Source: Nitrospirota bacterium (GTDB taxonomy: Bacteria; Nitrospirota; JACRHJ01). From it: a stretch of DNA of 31,313 nucleotides. The position numbers were made by a program, and so were the translations under genes. The stretch is from positions 1 to 31,313 of the forward strand of contig JAKAHE010000002.1 in the NCBI GenBank assembly GCA_021815285.1, in the 5' to 3' direction. This document shows positions 1 to 7,097 of this stretch, one piece after another. The number at the start of each line of letters is the position of its first letter. The stretch's first letter is position 1. The notes beneath the pieces were generated by a model. The model had not been told where the DNA came from, did no database searches, and saw only the letters and a program-made list of their open reading frames with translations.

Positions 1-432
1 AAAAAGCCCGAACCGGAAAAGCCGGAAGTGGCGAAGGTGCAGCATCAGGCGCCGGAGGGGCCAGGGCAGGGGCCTGTCGGCGGCGGGGGAAAGACAGCAA
101 AGCCTAACGCGATAATCGGGCCGATGGCGTTTGAGGGGAATTTCGATTCGAGATATGCCTGGTACGCCCAGATAATCCAAAGAGCCGTCGAGAGGGCATG
201 GAGGGAGAGGGTGCCCTGGGATGTTCCGGCGCGGCCTGCCGTAATATCGTTCGTAATCGACAGCGAGGGGAATCTTACCCAGGTGCAGATAGAGTCGTCT
301 TCCGGAATCGGCTACTACGACCAGGAGGCGCTTATTTCCGTCAGGATGGTGCGGAAGCTTCAGCCGCTCCCGGCGGGTCTCGGCGACGCCCTTGGAGTGC
401 GTTATTCCTTCATACCGAAGAAGCAGGGATAA
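1..432 (+). CDS. tolA: TolA/TonB-family C-terminal domain protein (5' end missing)
   Basis: The reading frame is open from base 1, so the N-terminus lies outside the window. The visible part starts with a Lys/Pro/Glu-rich stretch (KKPEPEKPEVAK), then a Gly/Pro linker. It ends in a TonB/TolA C-terminal fold of about 90 residues, with the typical run VISFVIDSEGNLTQVQIE followed by YYDQEALISVRM. In the family this domain contacts periplasmic and outer-membrane partners, while the missing N-terminal helix sits in the inner membrane with TolQ/TolR. tolB, pal and cpoB follow directly, so TolA is the natural reading. A TonB paralogue of the same architecture would look the same in this fragment. The gap to tolB is 23 nt, consistent with an operon. 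Confidence 0.85.
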   Translation, partial: KKPEPEKPEVAKVQHQAPEGPGQGPVGGGGKTAKPNAIIGPMAFEGNFDSRYAWYAQIIQRAVERAWRERVPWDVPARPAVISFVIDSEGNLTQVQIESSSGIGYYDQEALISVRMVRKLQPLPAGLGDALGVRYSFIPKKQG

Positions 433-455
433 AAAAGGAGCGAATAAACAGTAAA

Positions 456-1775
456 ATGAGAAATTTAAGAAACCACCGGGTTTACCGTGTGTTGGTAACC
501 GCGCTGTCAATTGTTTTCTCTGCGGTCTTTCTCGTTCCGGCGCAGATGCGCGCCGATGCAATCCCGCAGATAAATCTCTCCACTTCCCAGAGCGCGGCGA
601 AGATAAGCGTGATAGTGCCGGACTTTGTCAAGGTTGGCGGATTTATCGACCCGCAGGGGCGGGACAAGACAATGGCGGACGAACTGGCGGACGACCTGAA
701 CTTTTCCGGGTTCTTCACGGCCACGAGGGTGAAGGAGGTAAAAGGCGACCCCAAGGCGTGGGCGTCGCTCGACGTCAATAATATCGTGGCCGGGAGCTAC
801 TCCACCGACGGGCGGGAGATAAGCATATCCGCGAAGCTTATAGACGCAAAGGCAGGCTCCGTCCTGCTCGACAAGACCTACCCGAATTCACTGCGCGTGA
901 TGCGGCAGAACATCCATAAGCTCTCAGACGCCATAATCTATCGGCTTACGGGCGATAAGGGCGTATGCCAGACGAAAATAGCCTTTATCTCCGACATGAC
1001 CGGCCACGACGAGCTTTATACATCCGACTACGACGGTCACGACGTATTTCAGCTGACCAGGGACCTGGGGGTAGACCTGCTTCCGGCGTGGTCTCACGGC
1101 GGGAACTATATCACCTATACCTCCTACCGCAGGATGAACCCTGATTTATGGTGGGTGAGCGCCTCCGGCAAGAGCAGGGGAATACTGTCGTTCTCGTCCG
1201 GGCTTAATACCGCGGCTTCGTGGTCGCCGGACGGGCAGAGGATTGCGCTCTGCAAGAACAGCGGCGCGAACGCCGAGATATATACCATAAACAGGGATGG
1301 CGGCGCAATTAAGGAAATAACACACACCCGAGGCATCAACACCTCCCCGTCCTGGTCGCCGAACGGAAAAGAGATTGTCTTCAACTCCGACCGCGAGGGC
1401 AACCCGCAGGTTTACGTCATGGACTCGGACGGCGGAAACGTGCGCCGACTCACGTTCAACGGTAATTACAACGCGTCCCCGGCATGGTCGCCGAAGGGTG
1501 ACAAGATAGCCTATGTCGGGGGCGAGGGAAACGTCTTCAATATATTCACAATGGACCCGACAGGGGGCGATGTCGTCCGTCTCACCTGGAACAGCGGCAG
1601 CAACGAAAATCCGTCCTGGTCGCCGGACGGCAGGCATATCGTCTTTTCGTCAACCCGCGGCAGGAAAAATTCGCTGTACATAATGGACACGCACGGTAAT
1701 AACGTGATGAAGCTTCCCATTCCCGGAAACTGCCAGACGCCTGCATGGTCGCCCGCGATGGGCAGCGAAAAATAA
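456..1775 (+). CDS. tolB: Tol-Pal system beta-propeller protein TolB
   Basis: Periplasmic protein that binds Pal and is released by the TolQRA motor during constriction. I chose ATG 456 because it opens a Sec signal peptide (hydrophobic VLVTALSIVFSAVFLV, likely cleavage after ADA). The frame is open further upstream, but that part is antiphase overlap with tolA. An AAGGAG-like site lies upstream but with long spacing. Residues about 35-165 form the N-terminal D1 domain. The rest carries six propeller turns marked by the W-S pattern (AWSHGG, SWSPDG, SWSPNG, AWSPKG, SWSPDG, AWSPAM). The 439 residues match the usual TolB length. It is co-directional with tolA, pal and cpoB, and the family assignment is very safe. 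Confidence 0.96.
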   Translation: MRNLRNHRVYRVLVTALSIVFSAVFLVPAQMRADAIPQINLSTSQSAAKISVIVPDFVKVGGFIDPQGRDKTMADELADDLNFSGFFTATRVKEVKGDPKAWASLDVNNIVAGSYSTDGREISISAKLIDAKAGSVLLDKTYPNSLRVMRQNIHKLSDAIIYRLTGDKGVCQTKIAFISDMTGHDELYTSDYDGHDVFQLTRDLGVDLLPAWSHGGNYITYTSYRRMNPDLWWVSASGKSRGILSFSSGLNTAASWSPDGQRIALCKNSGANAEIYTINRDGGAIKEITHTRGINTSPSWSPNGKEIVFNSDREGNPQVYVMDSDGGNVRRLTFNGNYNASPAWSPKGDKIAYVGGEGNVFNIFTMDPTGGDVVRLTWNSGSNENPSWSPDGRHIVFSSTRGRKNSLYIMDTHGNNVMKLPIPGNCQTPAWSPAMGSEK

Positions 1776-1776
1776 T

Positions 1777-1803
1777 TTGAATCCTGTGCATTTGTGATAT
1801 ACT
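1777..1803 (+). promoter_or_regulatory. Candidate extended -10 promoter ahead of pal
   Basis: TTGAAT (1777-1782) is followed after 15 bp by TATACT (1798-1803). The latter is preceded by TG at 1795-1796, giving the extended -10 form TGATATACT. The 15-bp spacing is short, so the extended -10 probably matters more than the -35. It lies just past the tolB stop and about 60 nt before the pal start. It could give pal-cpoB transcription independent of the upstream tol genes. Confidence 0.4.
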
Positions 1804-1864
1804 TAACGGCAATTCCGGATTGTCGCGGATTCCGATAAACCGTGCATGGCAGGGAGGTGGAAGG

Positions 1865-2435
1865 GTGAGGATAAGCAGGGTTATTCTTGCAGGTCTTGCC
1901 GCATCGTTTTTGATATTCGCAGGCGTTTACGGCTGCGCCAGAAAAGAGATCAAGTCCACGAGCGGCATGGAGACCCAGAAGCCGATGGAGCAGGCGCCAG
2001 CCGCCCCGGAGAAAGCGGCTCCCCCGGCCCGGGAGCAGGCGAAGGTCGAGGCGCCTCCCGGCCCCGAAGGAACAGCCGCAGCCCATCGAAGAGGGTAAGG
2101 CGGAGAAGGCGCTTAAAGACGTGTTCTTCGATTTCGACAGCTATGCGATAAAACCGGAATACGCCTCTGTATTGCAGGAAGACGCCGCATGGATGAAGGC
2201 GCATCCGGACAGGGTTGTAACGATTGAAGGCCACTGCGACGAAAGGGGCACGGTCGAGTATAACCTTGCTCTGGGCCAGAGGCGCGCGGATGCCGCAAAG
2301 AAATACCTGTTGTCTCTGGGCGTCCCGGCCAGCCGGCTCAAGACCATCAGCTACGGCAAGAGCAAGCCTTTCGACACCGGCCACAATGAGGCTGCGTGGG
2401 CAAAGAACAGGCGCGACCACCTGGTCGTGCAGTAA
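1865..2435 (+). CDS. pal: Peptidoglycan-associated lipoprotein Pal, interrupted by a frameshift
   Basis: Outer-membrane lipoprotein that binds peptidoglycan and TolB. The start is GTG 1865, with GGAGG at 1853-1857 and a 7-nt spacer. It opens a lipoprotein signal peptide ending in VYGC. A Pro/Ala/Lys-rich linker follows, and that frame stops at 2098. The OmpA-like domain (VFFDFDSY, then GHCDERGTVEYNLALGQRRA and AKNRRDH, all classic Pal) is encoded one frame over, from about 2067 to the stop at 2435. Removing one base around 2053-2071, for example from the CCCC run at 2062-2065, joins the two halves as ...APPGPKEQPQPIEEGK. The OmpA half alone has no signal peptide, so I treat both as one gene. 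The shift may be a sequence error, a true mutation or recoding. Confidence 0.85.
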
Positions 2436-2488
2436 AATTCTGATGCGGTTTTATTTCCGATAACCGGATATACGGCAATTAATTTGGA

Positions 2489-2513
2489 AAGGCGGGCCGC
2501 GCAGGCCCGCCTT
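2489..2513 (+). other. Intergenic stem-loop between pal and cpoB
   Basis: A perfect 10-bp inverted repeat: AAGGCGGGCC (2489-2498) and GGCCCGCCTT (2504-2513), with a 5-nt loop GCGCA. No T-tract follows, so it is not a standard intrinsic terminator. It sits 10-12 nt before the cpoB ribosome-binding site. It could stabilise or process the pal-cpoB mRNA or tune cpoB translation. Confidence 0.6.
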
Positions 2514-2538
2514 CCGCGCAAAAGAGGGTATGGCCCGG

Positions 2539-3459
2539 ATGAAAAAAATTCTGATATTTCTGCCGCTTGTCCTGATGGTTTTCGCATACGGCTGCGCCAC
2601 AAGCTCGGACATCAACAGGGTGGAACAGCAATCCGCCGCCAACAACGCGCAACTGAGGGAGATTGGCGGCAGCATAGACGACATCAATTATTCCCTCAAG
2701 GCGGAGAACAGGCGCAGCAAGGAACTGCTGGGGATGATGAAGTCGTTCTCGCAGGTAAACGACAGCCTGAAGTCCATAAACGACCAGCTCGGCACCGTGA
2801 TCAAGAACCAGGCGGATATTGAAAGCCATATATTCTCCTCCGGTTCGAAAAGCGGTATTTCGCAGGGCCGGATAGACGAACTGAGGCACGAGATTTCAGA
2901 TGTAAACGCCAAGATGGACGCGATGAAGGCCCTTCTAATGCAGAAGTTCAGCGAAATACAGCAGGCGCAGGCGCAAGGCAGGGGCGGAGCGGCAGGGCAG
3001 GCATTCGGAGGCGCGACAAGCGGCGGCGCCGGGCAGGTGTTCGGGGGCGCGACAAGCGGGGCCGCAGGGCAGGGTGGCGCAGAGGCGCTTCCGGACCCGA
3101 ACCAGATGTACCACCAGGCGTACCTGGACTATACCAACGGCAACTACGACATCGCGGTGGGCGAATTCAGGGAATACCTGAAGGATTTCCCGGACGCGGC
3201 ATACGCTGGGAACGCGCAGTTCTGGATAGGCGAATCGCTCTATTCCATGAAAAAGTATTCAGACGCCCTGCCGGAGTTCGACAAGGTCATAAAAAACTAT
3301 CCACAGAGCATGAAAGTGCCGGATGCGATGGTTAAAAAGGGATATACCCTGGACGCCCTGGAACGGCCCGAGGAGGCAAAAAAAATATATGCCGAGGTCG
3401 TAAAAAAGTTCCCGGATTCCGATGCGGCGAAGCTTGCGGAGGAGCGTCTGAAGAAGTAG
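2539..3459 (+). CDS. cpoB: Tol-Pal system TPR protein CpoB (YbgF)
   Basis: Periplasmic coordinator of PBP1B and the Tol machine in well-studied species. Two in-frame ATGs exist (2530 and 2539). I prefer 2539 because GAGGG at 2524-2528 gives a 10-nt spacer and the protein then begins MKKILIF. The signal ends in AYGC, a plausible lipobox, so this version may be a lipoprotein. Residues about 25-130 are polar and heptad-like, as in the YbgF trimerisation coiled coil. A Gly-rich linker with a 12-residue tandem repeat (GQAFGGATSGGA, GQVFGGATSGAA) follows. The last 125 residues are three TPRs (YHQAYLDYTNGNYDIAVGEF, AQFWIGESLYSMKKY, MVKKGYTLDAL). The order tolA-tolB-pal-cpoB is the conserved one. Confidence 0.93.
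   Translation: MKKILIFLPLVLMVFAYGCATSSDINRVEQQSAANNAQLREIGGSIDDINYSLKAENRRSKELLGMMKSFSQVNDSLKSINDQLGTVIKNQADIESHIFSSGSKSGISQGRIDELRHEISDVNAKMDAMKALLMQKFSEIQQAQAQGRGGAAGQAFGGATSGGAGQVFGGATSGAAGQGGAEALPDPNQMYHQAYLDYTNGNYDIAVGEFREYLKDFPDAAYAGNAQFWIGESLYSMKKYSDALPEFDKVIKNYPQSMKVPDAMVKKGYTLDALERPEEAKKIYAEVVKKFPDSDAAKLAEERLKK
2995..3066 (+). repeat. 36-nt tandem repeat inside cpoB linker
   Basis: Two consecutive 36-nt units (2995-3030 and 3031-3066), both starting GGGCAGG and sharing GGCGCGACAAGCGG. A third partial unit begins at 3067. They encode the Gly/Ala/Ser linker between the coiled coil and TPR domains, so length changes here would alter linker length without breaking the frame. Confidence 0.8.
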
Positions 3460-3496
3460 CGTGATACCGATTTTTAATGGAAAAAGGTCGCATTTC

Positions 3497-3505
3497 TGGT
3501 AAAAT
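3497..3505 (+). promoter_or_regulatory. Possible extended -10 element upstream of htpX
   Basis: TGGTAAAAT at 3497-3505 matches an extended -10 (TGn plus TAAAAT). No convincing -35 lies 16-18 bp upstream. It is in the AT-rich part of the cpoB-htpX gap and is the only promoter-like element I can see for htpX. Confidence 0.3.
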
Positions 3506-3540
3506 AATAACAGGAATTTGTTATTTAGTCATATCTGCGG

Positions 3541-3600
3541 AAGCAGGTATCCAGCGGCTTTTAAAAGTCGCCGGATTCCCGTTTGCGCGGGAATGACGGC
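3541..3600. repeat. REP-like palindromic intergenic repeat
   Basis: Two palindromes lie side by side. A near-perfect one, GCGGCTTTTAAAAGTCGC, is at 3554-3571. The second is a hairpin with arms ATTCCCG (3575-3581) and CGGGAAT (3588-3594), followed by GACGG. On the minus strand it reads CGTCATTCCCGCGCAAACGG then GGAATCC and, further on, CTGGATACCTGC. That is the pattern of a common dispersed bacterial repeat often mistranslated as SFPRKRES. I cannot count copies from one window. It ends 18 nt before htpX. Confidence 0.6.
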
Positions 3601-3617
3601 AGGTCATCGGAGGTAAA

Positions 3618-4451
3618 ATGTACAGGGTTCGCACTGCAATGCTGATGGCGGCGCTGACGGTTCTTATGATACTCGTCGGACAGGCCGTCGGCGGTGAAAG
3701 GGGGATGTTCGGGTTCTTTATTTTCGCCCTGCTGATGAATTTCTTCAGCTACTGGTTCTCGGATAAAATCGTCCTTATGATGTACCACGCGCAGCCGGTT
3801 ACGGAAGCGGATGCTCCGGAGCTGTATTCCGTGGTGCGCGGCCTCGTCCAGAAGGCCCATATGCCCATGCCCAAGGTGTATATCATACCCGACGACTCCC
3901 CGAATGCATTTGCCACCGGAAGGAACCCCAACCACGCCGCCGTCGCAGCCACAGAGGGGATACTGAGGCTGCTCACGCGGCAGGAGCTCGAAGGCGTCAT
4001 GGGGCACGAGCTCTCACACGTGCGCCACAGGGATATACTCGTCAGCACCATCGCGTCGGTCCTTGCCGCGGCGATTACCATGCTGTCTCGCTTCGCGCTT
4101 TTCTTCGGGGGCGGGCGTGACGACAGGGAAGGAAATCCATTTGCGGCGATAGCCATGATGATATTTGCGCCGATAGCCGCGATGCTCATACAGCTTGCAA
4201 TCTCGCGTTCGAGGGAGTATATGGCGGACGAGGGCGGAGCGGAGTTGTCGGGAAATCCGCTTTACCTGGCGAGCGCTCTCCGGAAACTGGAGATGGGAAC
4301 GGAAAGGATACCTATGGCCGCGAACCCGGCCACGGCCAACATGTTCATCGTGAACCCGTTTTCGGCGCGGGGGTTTGTGCGGCTTTTCTCGACCCATCCG
4401 CCCATCGAGGAGCGGATAGAGCGTCTCGAAGCGATGGCGAGAGGGAAGTAA
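3618..4451 (+). CDS. htpX: Membrane zinc protease HtpX (M48B)
   Basis: Inner-membrane metalloprotease that degrades misfolded membrane proteins. The start is ATG 3618 with GGAGG at 3607-3611. Two hydrophobic segments near the N-terminus (residues about 7-25 and 30-47) are followed by the zinc motif HELSH at residues 130-134. The third ligand is probably E200 in SRSREYMADE. Two more hydrophobic stretches lie between them (about 143-163 and 174-195). The C-terminus has the usual STHPPIEERI. Its 277 residues fit the family. It lies alone between the Tol block and phoH, just behind a palindromic repeat. In enterobacteria htpX responds to envelope or heat stress, but I see no specific operator here. 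Confidence 0.95.
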   Translation: MYRVRTAMLMAALTVLMILVGQAVGGERGMFGFFIFALLMNFFSYWFSDKIVLMMYHAQPVTEADAPELYSVVRGLVQKAHMPMPKVYIIPDDSPNAFATGRNPNHAAVAATEGILRLLTRQELEGVMGHELSHVRHRDILVSTIASVLAAAITMLSRFALFFGGGRDDREGNPFAAIAMMIFAPIAAMLIQLAISRSREYMADEGGAELSGNPLYLASALRKLEMGTERIPMAANPATANMFIVNPFSARGFVRLFSTHPPIEERIERLEAMARGK

Positions 4452-4498
4452 AACCACCCATCTCCATTGGCGGGAGAGGGTGAACTCAGGGAGGAAGT

Positions 4499-5464
4499 AT
4501 TACGCGTAAGGAACTTTTAATCGAGCCGGACGAGGACCTGAAGGCCCTCTACGGGGAATTCGACAAGAACCTGCGGTATATAGAAGACACCTCCGGCGTG
4601 GACATAAGGGCGCGCGGCAACAAGCTCTCCATCGAAGGCGAGGAGCCGGCGGTACTGACCGCAGAAAAGGTCATAAAGGACCTGGCCGGGCTGGTAGGAA
4701 GCGGATACACGCTGAGGCTGGAGGACGTCAAGCTGGCGATGCGCGCCCGGGAGGCTGGCGGCGGCGCGGACATACAGGACATTTTCTCAGACACCGTGCT
4801 CGTCGGCCACAACAAAAAACACATAAGCCCCAAGACCGAAAACCAGAGGGCATATGTGGAGGCCATCAGGACGCACGACATCGTCTTCGGCATCGGCCCC
4901 GCCGGCACGGGAAAGACCTATCTCGCGATGGCTGCGGCGGTCGCCGCCCTGGTGAAAAAAGAGGTGAACCGGATAATACTCGCGCGTCCGGCGGTGGAGG
5001 CGGGCGAGAGGCTCGGTTTCCTTCCGGGAGACCTCTACGAGAAGGTGCATCCGTACTTGAGGCCGCTCTACGACGCGCTTTACGACATGATGGACCCTGA
5101 GAAGGCGGCGCGACTGGTGGAGCGCGGGACGATAGAAGTCGCGCCTCTCGCGTTCATGCGCGGGCGGACCTTGAACGACTCCTTCATAATCCTCGACGAG
5201 GCGCAGAACACCACCTCCGAGCAGATGAAGATGTTCCTGACGAGGATGGGTTTCGGCTCTAAGGCGGTAATTACGGGGGACATAACCCAGGTAGACCTGC
5301 CTGCGGAAAAAGGCTCCGGCCTTATAGAGGTGATGAAGATACTCGACGCGGTAGAGGGTATAAGTTTCGTGAAGTTCTCGGAGAAGGACGTCGTCCGGCA
5401 CAGGCTTGTCCAGCAGATAGTCAAGGCATACCAAAGGCACGAGGAGAAAAATGGCCGCCCTTAA
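4499..5464 (+). CDS. phoH: PhoH/YbeZ-family ATPase with an apparent non-canonical start
   Basis: Cytosolic P-loop ATPase linked to YbeY and RNA/ribosome metabolism. Walker A is GPAGTGKT and Walker B is FIILDEAQ, about residues 133-140 and 229-236. The first GTG in frame (4598) would cut off a conserved N-terminus: the codons before it read LYGEFDKNLRYIEDTSG, which matches the PhoH start region. That frame is open back to a TGA at 4481, yet holds no ATG, GTG or TTG. ATT at 4499 follows GGGAGG (4489-4494) with a 4-nt spacer, so I place the start there; ACG 4502 is an alternative. The result is 322 codons, normal for the family. The end overlaps the next gene by 14 nt, suggesting translational coupling. 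Confidence 0.9.
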   Translation: MTRKELLIEPDEDLKALYGEFDKNLRYIEDTSGVDIRARGNKLSIEGEEPAVLTAEKVIKDLAGLVGSGYTLRLEDVKLAMRAREAGGGADIQDIFSDTVLVGHNKKHISPKTENQRAYVEAIRTHDIVFGIGPAGTGKTYLAMAAAVAALVKKEVNRIILARPAVEAGERLGFLPGDLYEKVHPYLRPLYDALYDMMDPEKAARLVERGTIEVAPLAFMRGRTLNDSFIILDEAQNTTSEQMKMFLTRMGFGSKAVITGDITQVDLPAEKGSGLIEVMKILDAVEGISFVKFSEKDVVRHRLVQQIVKAYQRHEEKNGRP

Positions 5465-7097
5465 GGGGGAGCGCGCGAGGGTAGGCGTAACTCTTCACAA
5501 ACAGGAAGCCAAGCCCCTATCAATCCAGAAAACGAACCGCCCGGCGGAAAAACGCCTCCACTCCGAGAGGGTCAAGAAGGCGGCGATGGGGGGCGCGCTT
5601 GTAATAATCCTCTCGTTTCTCCTGGTTGATTACTCCCAGTTATCCAGAATGTCGCCATTCGACAGTTTCCAGACCTTTGCCGGTCTTCTCATGGTCGTAT
5701 CCCTGCCGATATACGTCCTGTACCGGGACATGCGCCGCTACAAAAGGAGCATTACCCATGACCTGCACAAGCTTGCCCTCGTATGCGTCATATTAATCGG
5801 CGCGGTGGCTATAAGCCGCGCCTCGGCTGAGGTCTTTACCACCTTCACGGCGAACATACCCGGCGTGGGCAGGCGGGCGGGCTTCTATGCCGTTCCCATT
5901 TCCACCGCCGCAATGCTCGCCACGCTCCTCTTCGACATACACCTGGGAATTGTGATGTCCATCGTCATGAGCATATTCGGCGGGCTCCTCATCGGGCATC
6001 AGATAATGTTCGGGTTTTATACGTTTATCGGGAGTGTCATAGCCAGTTTTTCGCTTGTGCGCTGCACGCGCCGCTCCGCGCTTTTGAACGCCGGGCTTTT
6101 CGTGGCGTTTGCGAACGCCGCCTCGGTGATATGTCTCGATCTCTACCAGCACGTGCTCTTTACCCATGCGGCTCTGCACGATATTGCCGCCGGGATAGCG
6201 AGCGGTTTTTTCTCGGCGATACTGGTCTCCGGAATACTGCCGCTCCTGGAGTCCACGTTCAAGATGGTGACGGACATAAGCCTCCTCGAGTACAGCGACT
6301 TGAACCGCCCGCTCCTGAAGCAGCTTATGGTCAGCGCGCCGGGGACGTATCACCACAGCGTCATCATCGGAAGCCTCGCCGAGGCTGCGGCGGAATCCGT
6401 CGGAGACAACCCGCTGCTTGCCCGCGTGGCGTCGTATTACCACGACATAGGGAAGATTAAAAAACCGGAATATTTCGTCGAGAACCAGGCCAAGGGAGAG
6501 AACCGGCACGACAGGCTGACGCCGTCCATGAGCAGTCTCATCATCTCGTCGCACGTAAAGGACGGCTACGAGCTGGCGAAGGAACACAAGCTCCCGCCGC
6601 AGATTTCGGATATTATACAGCAGCACCACGGCAACGCCCTGATGACGTATTTTTACGAGAAGGCGAAAAGCGCCGAGGGAAGTTCCGTGAGCGAGGACGA
6701 CTACCGCTATCCCGGCCCGCGCCCGCAGACGAAGATTGCGGCCATAGTCATGCTGGCCGACGCTGTCGAGGCGGCGTCGAGGGTGCTGGATGAACCTACG
6801 CCGGCGAGGATCTCCGCGCTTGTGGACAAGATAATAGGACGGTTTTTCGTGGACGGACAGCTAACGGAGTGCGATCTCACGCTCAAAGACCTGACGGCCA
6901 TAACGAGGAGCTTCAACCAGCTCCTCTCCGGGATATATCACCACAGGGTGGACTACCCGGGCATGGGTATACCGTCCGGGGGGAGGAAAGCTTCTGGTCA
7001 GAACGGTAAACTCGCAGAGGAAAGTAAAAGTGTCGGCTGGGACGCTCCGGCAGGCGGCCATGAAGGCGCTGTCGCACCTGGGATGCGCGGACGCTGA
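5451..7097 (+). CDS. 7TM-HD family protein (PgpH-like), lacking the extracytoplasmic HDED domain
   Basis: Multi-pass membrane protein with a cytosolic HD phosphohydrolase domain; characterised PgpH proteins hydrolyse cyclic di-AMP. After about 45 soluble residues come roughly seven hydrophobic segments (about 45-60, 74-91, 106-122, 150-182, 186-203, 210-230, 244-267). The HD domain carries YHHSVI (300-305), the HD pair in YYHDIGK (H331, D332), SSHV and QHHG. Most relatives have a large 7TMR-HDED domain after the first helix; here only about 15 residues sit there. The C-terminus ends naturally at HHRVDYP, but about 45 low-complexity residues follow that are antiphase to ybeY, a 104-nt overlap. 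One extra G in the G6 run (6978-6983) would instead stop it at 7009. Confidence 0.88.
   Translation: MAALKGERARVGVTLHKQEAKPLSIQKTNRPAEKRLHSERVKKAAMGGALVIILSFLLVDYSQLSRMSPFDSFQTFAGLLMVVSLPIYVLYRDMRRYKRSITHDLHKLALVCVILIGAVAISRASAEVFTTFTANIPGVGRRAGFYAVPISTAAMLATLLFDIHLGIVMSIVMSIFGGLLIGHQIMFGFYTFIGSVIASFSLVRCTRRSALLNAGLFVAFANAASVICLDLYQHVLFTHAALHDIAAGIASGFFSAILVSGILPLLESTFKMVTDISLLEYSDLNRPLLKQLMVSAPGTYHHSVIIGSLAEAAAESVGDNPLLARVASYYHDIGKIKKPEYFVENQAKGENRHDRLTPSMSSLIISSHVKDGYELAKEHKLPPQISDIIQQHHGNALMTYFYEKAKSAEGSSVSEDDYRYPGPRPQTKIAAIVMLADAVEAASRVLDEPTPARISALVDKIIGRFFVDGQLTECDLTLKDLTAITRSFNQLLSGIYHHRVDYPGMGIPSGGRKASGQNGKLAEESKSVGWDAPAGGHEGAVAPGMRGR

Noticed and set aside
198..455. N-terminal extension of the tolB frame
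   Set aside because: It overlaps tolA in another phase, reads as Arg/Gly-rich shadow and would remove the signal peptide from the start.
2121..2435. OmpA-domain ORF as an independent gene
   Set aside because: It has no signal peptide, and the upstream lipoprotein half fits it exactly after a one-base correction.
2530..2538. ATG 2530 as the cpoB start
   Set aside because: GAGGG would be almost adjacent to it; ATG 2539 has proper spacing and a cleaner signal peptide.
3561..4007. Minus-strand ORF ending in SFPRKRESGDF
   Set aside because: Shadow of htpX joined to the palindromic repeat; this peptide ending is a known artefact of such repeats.
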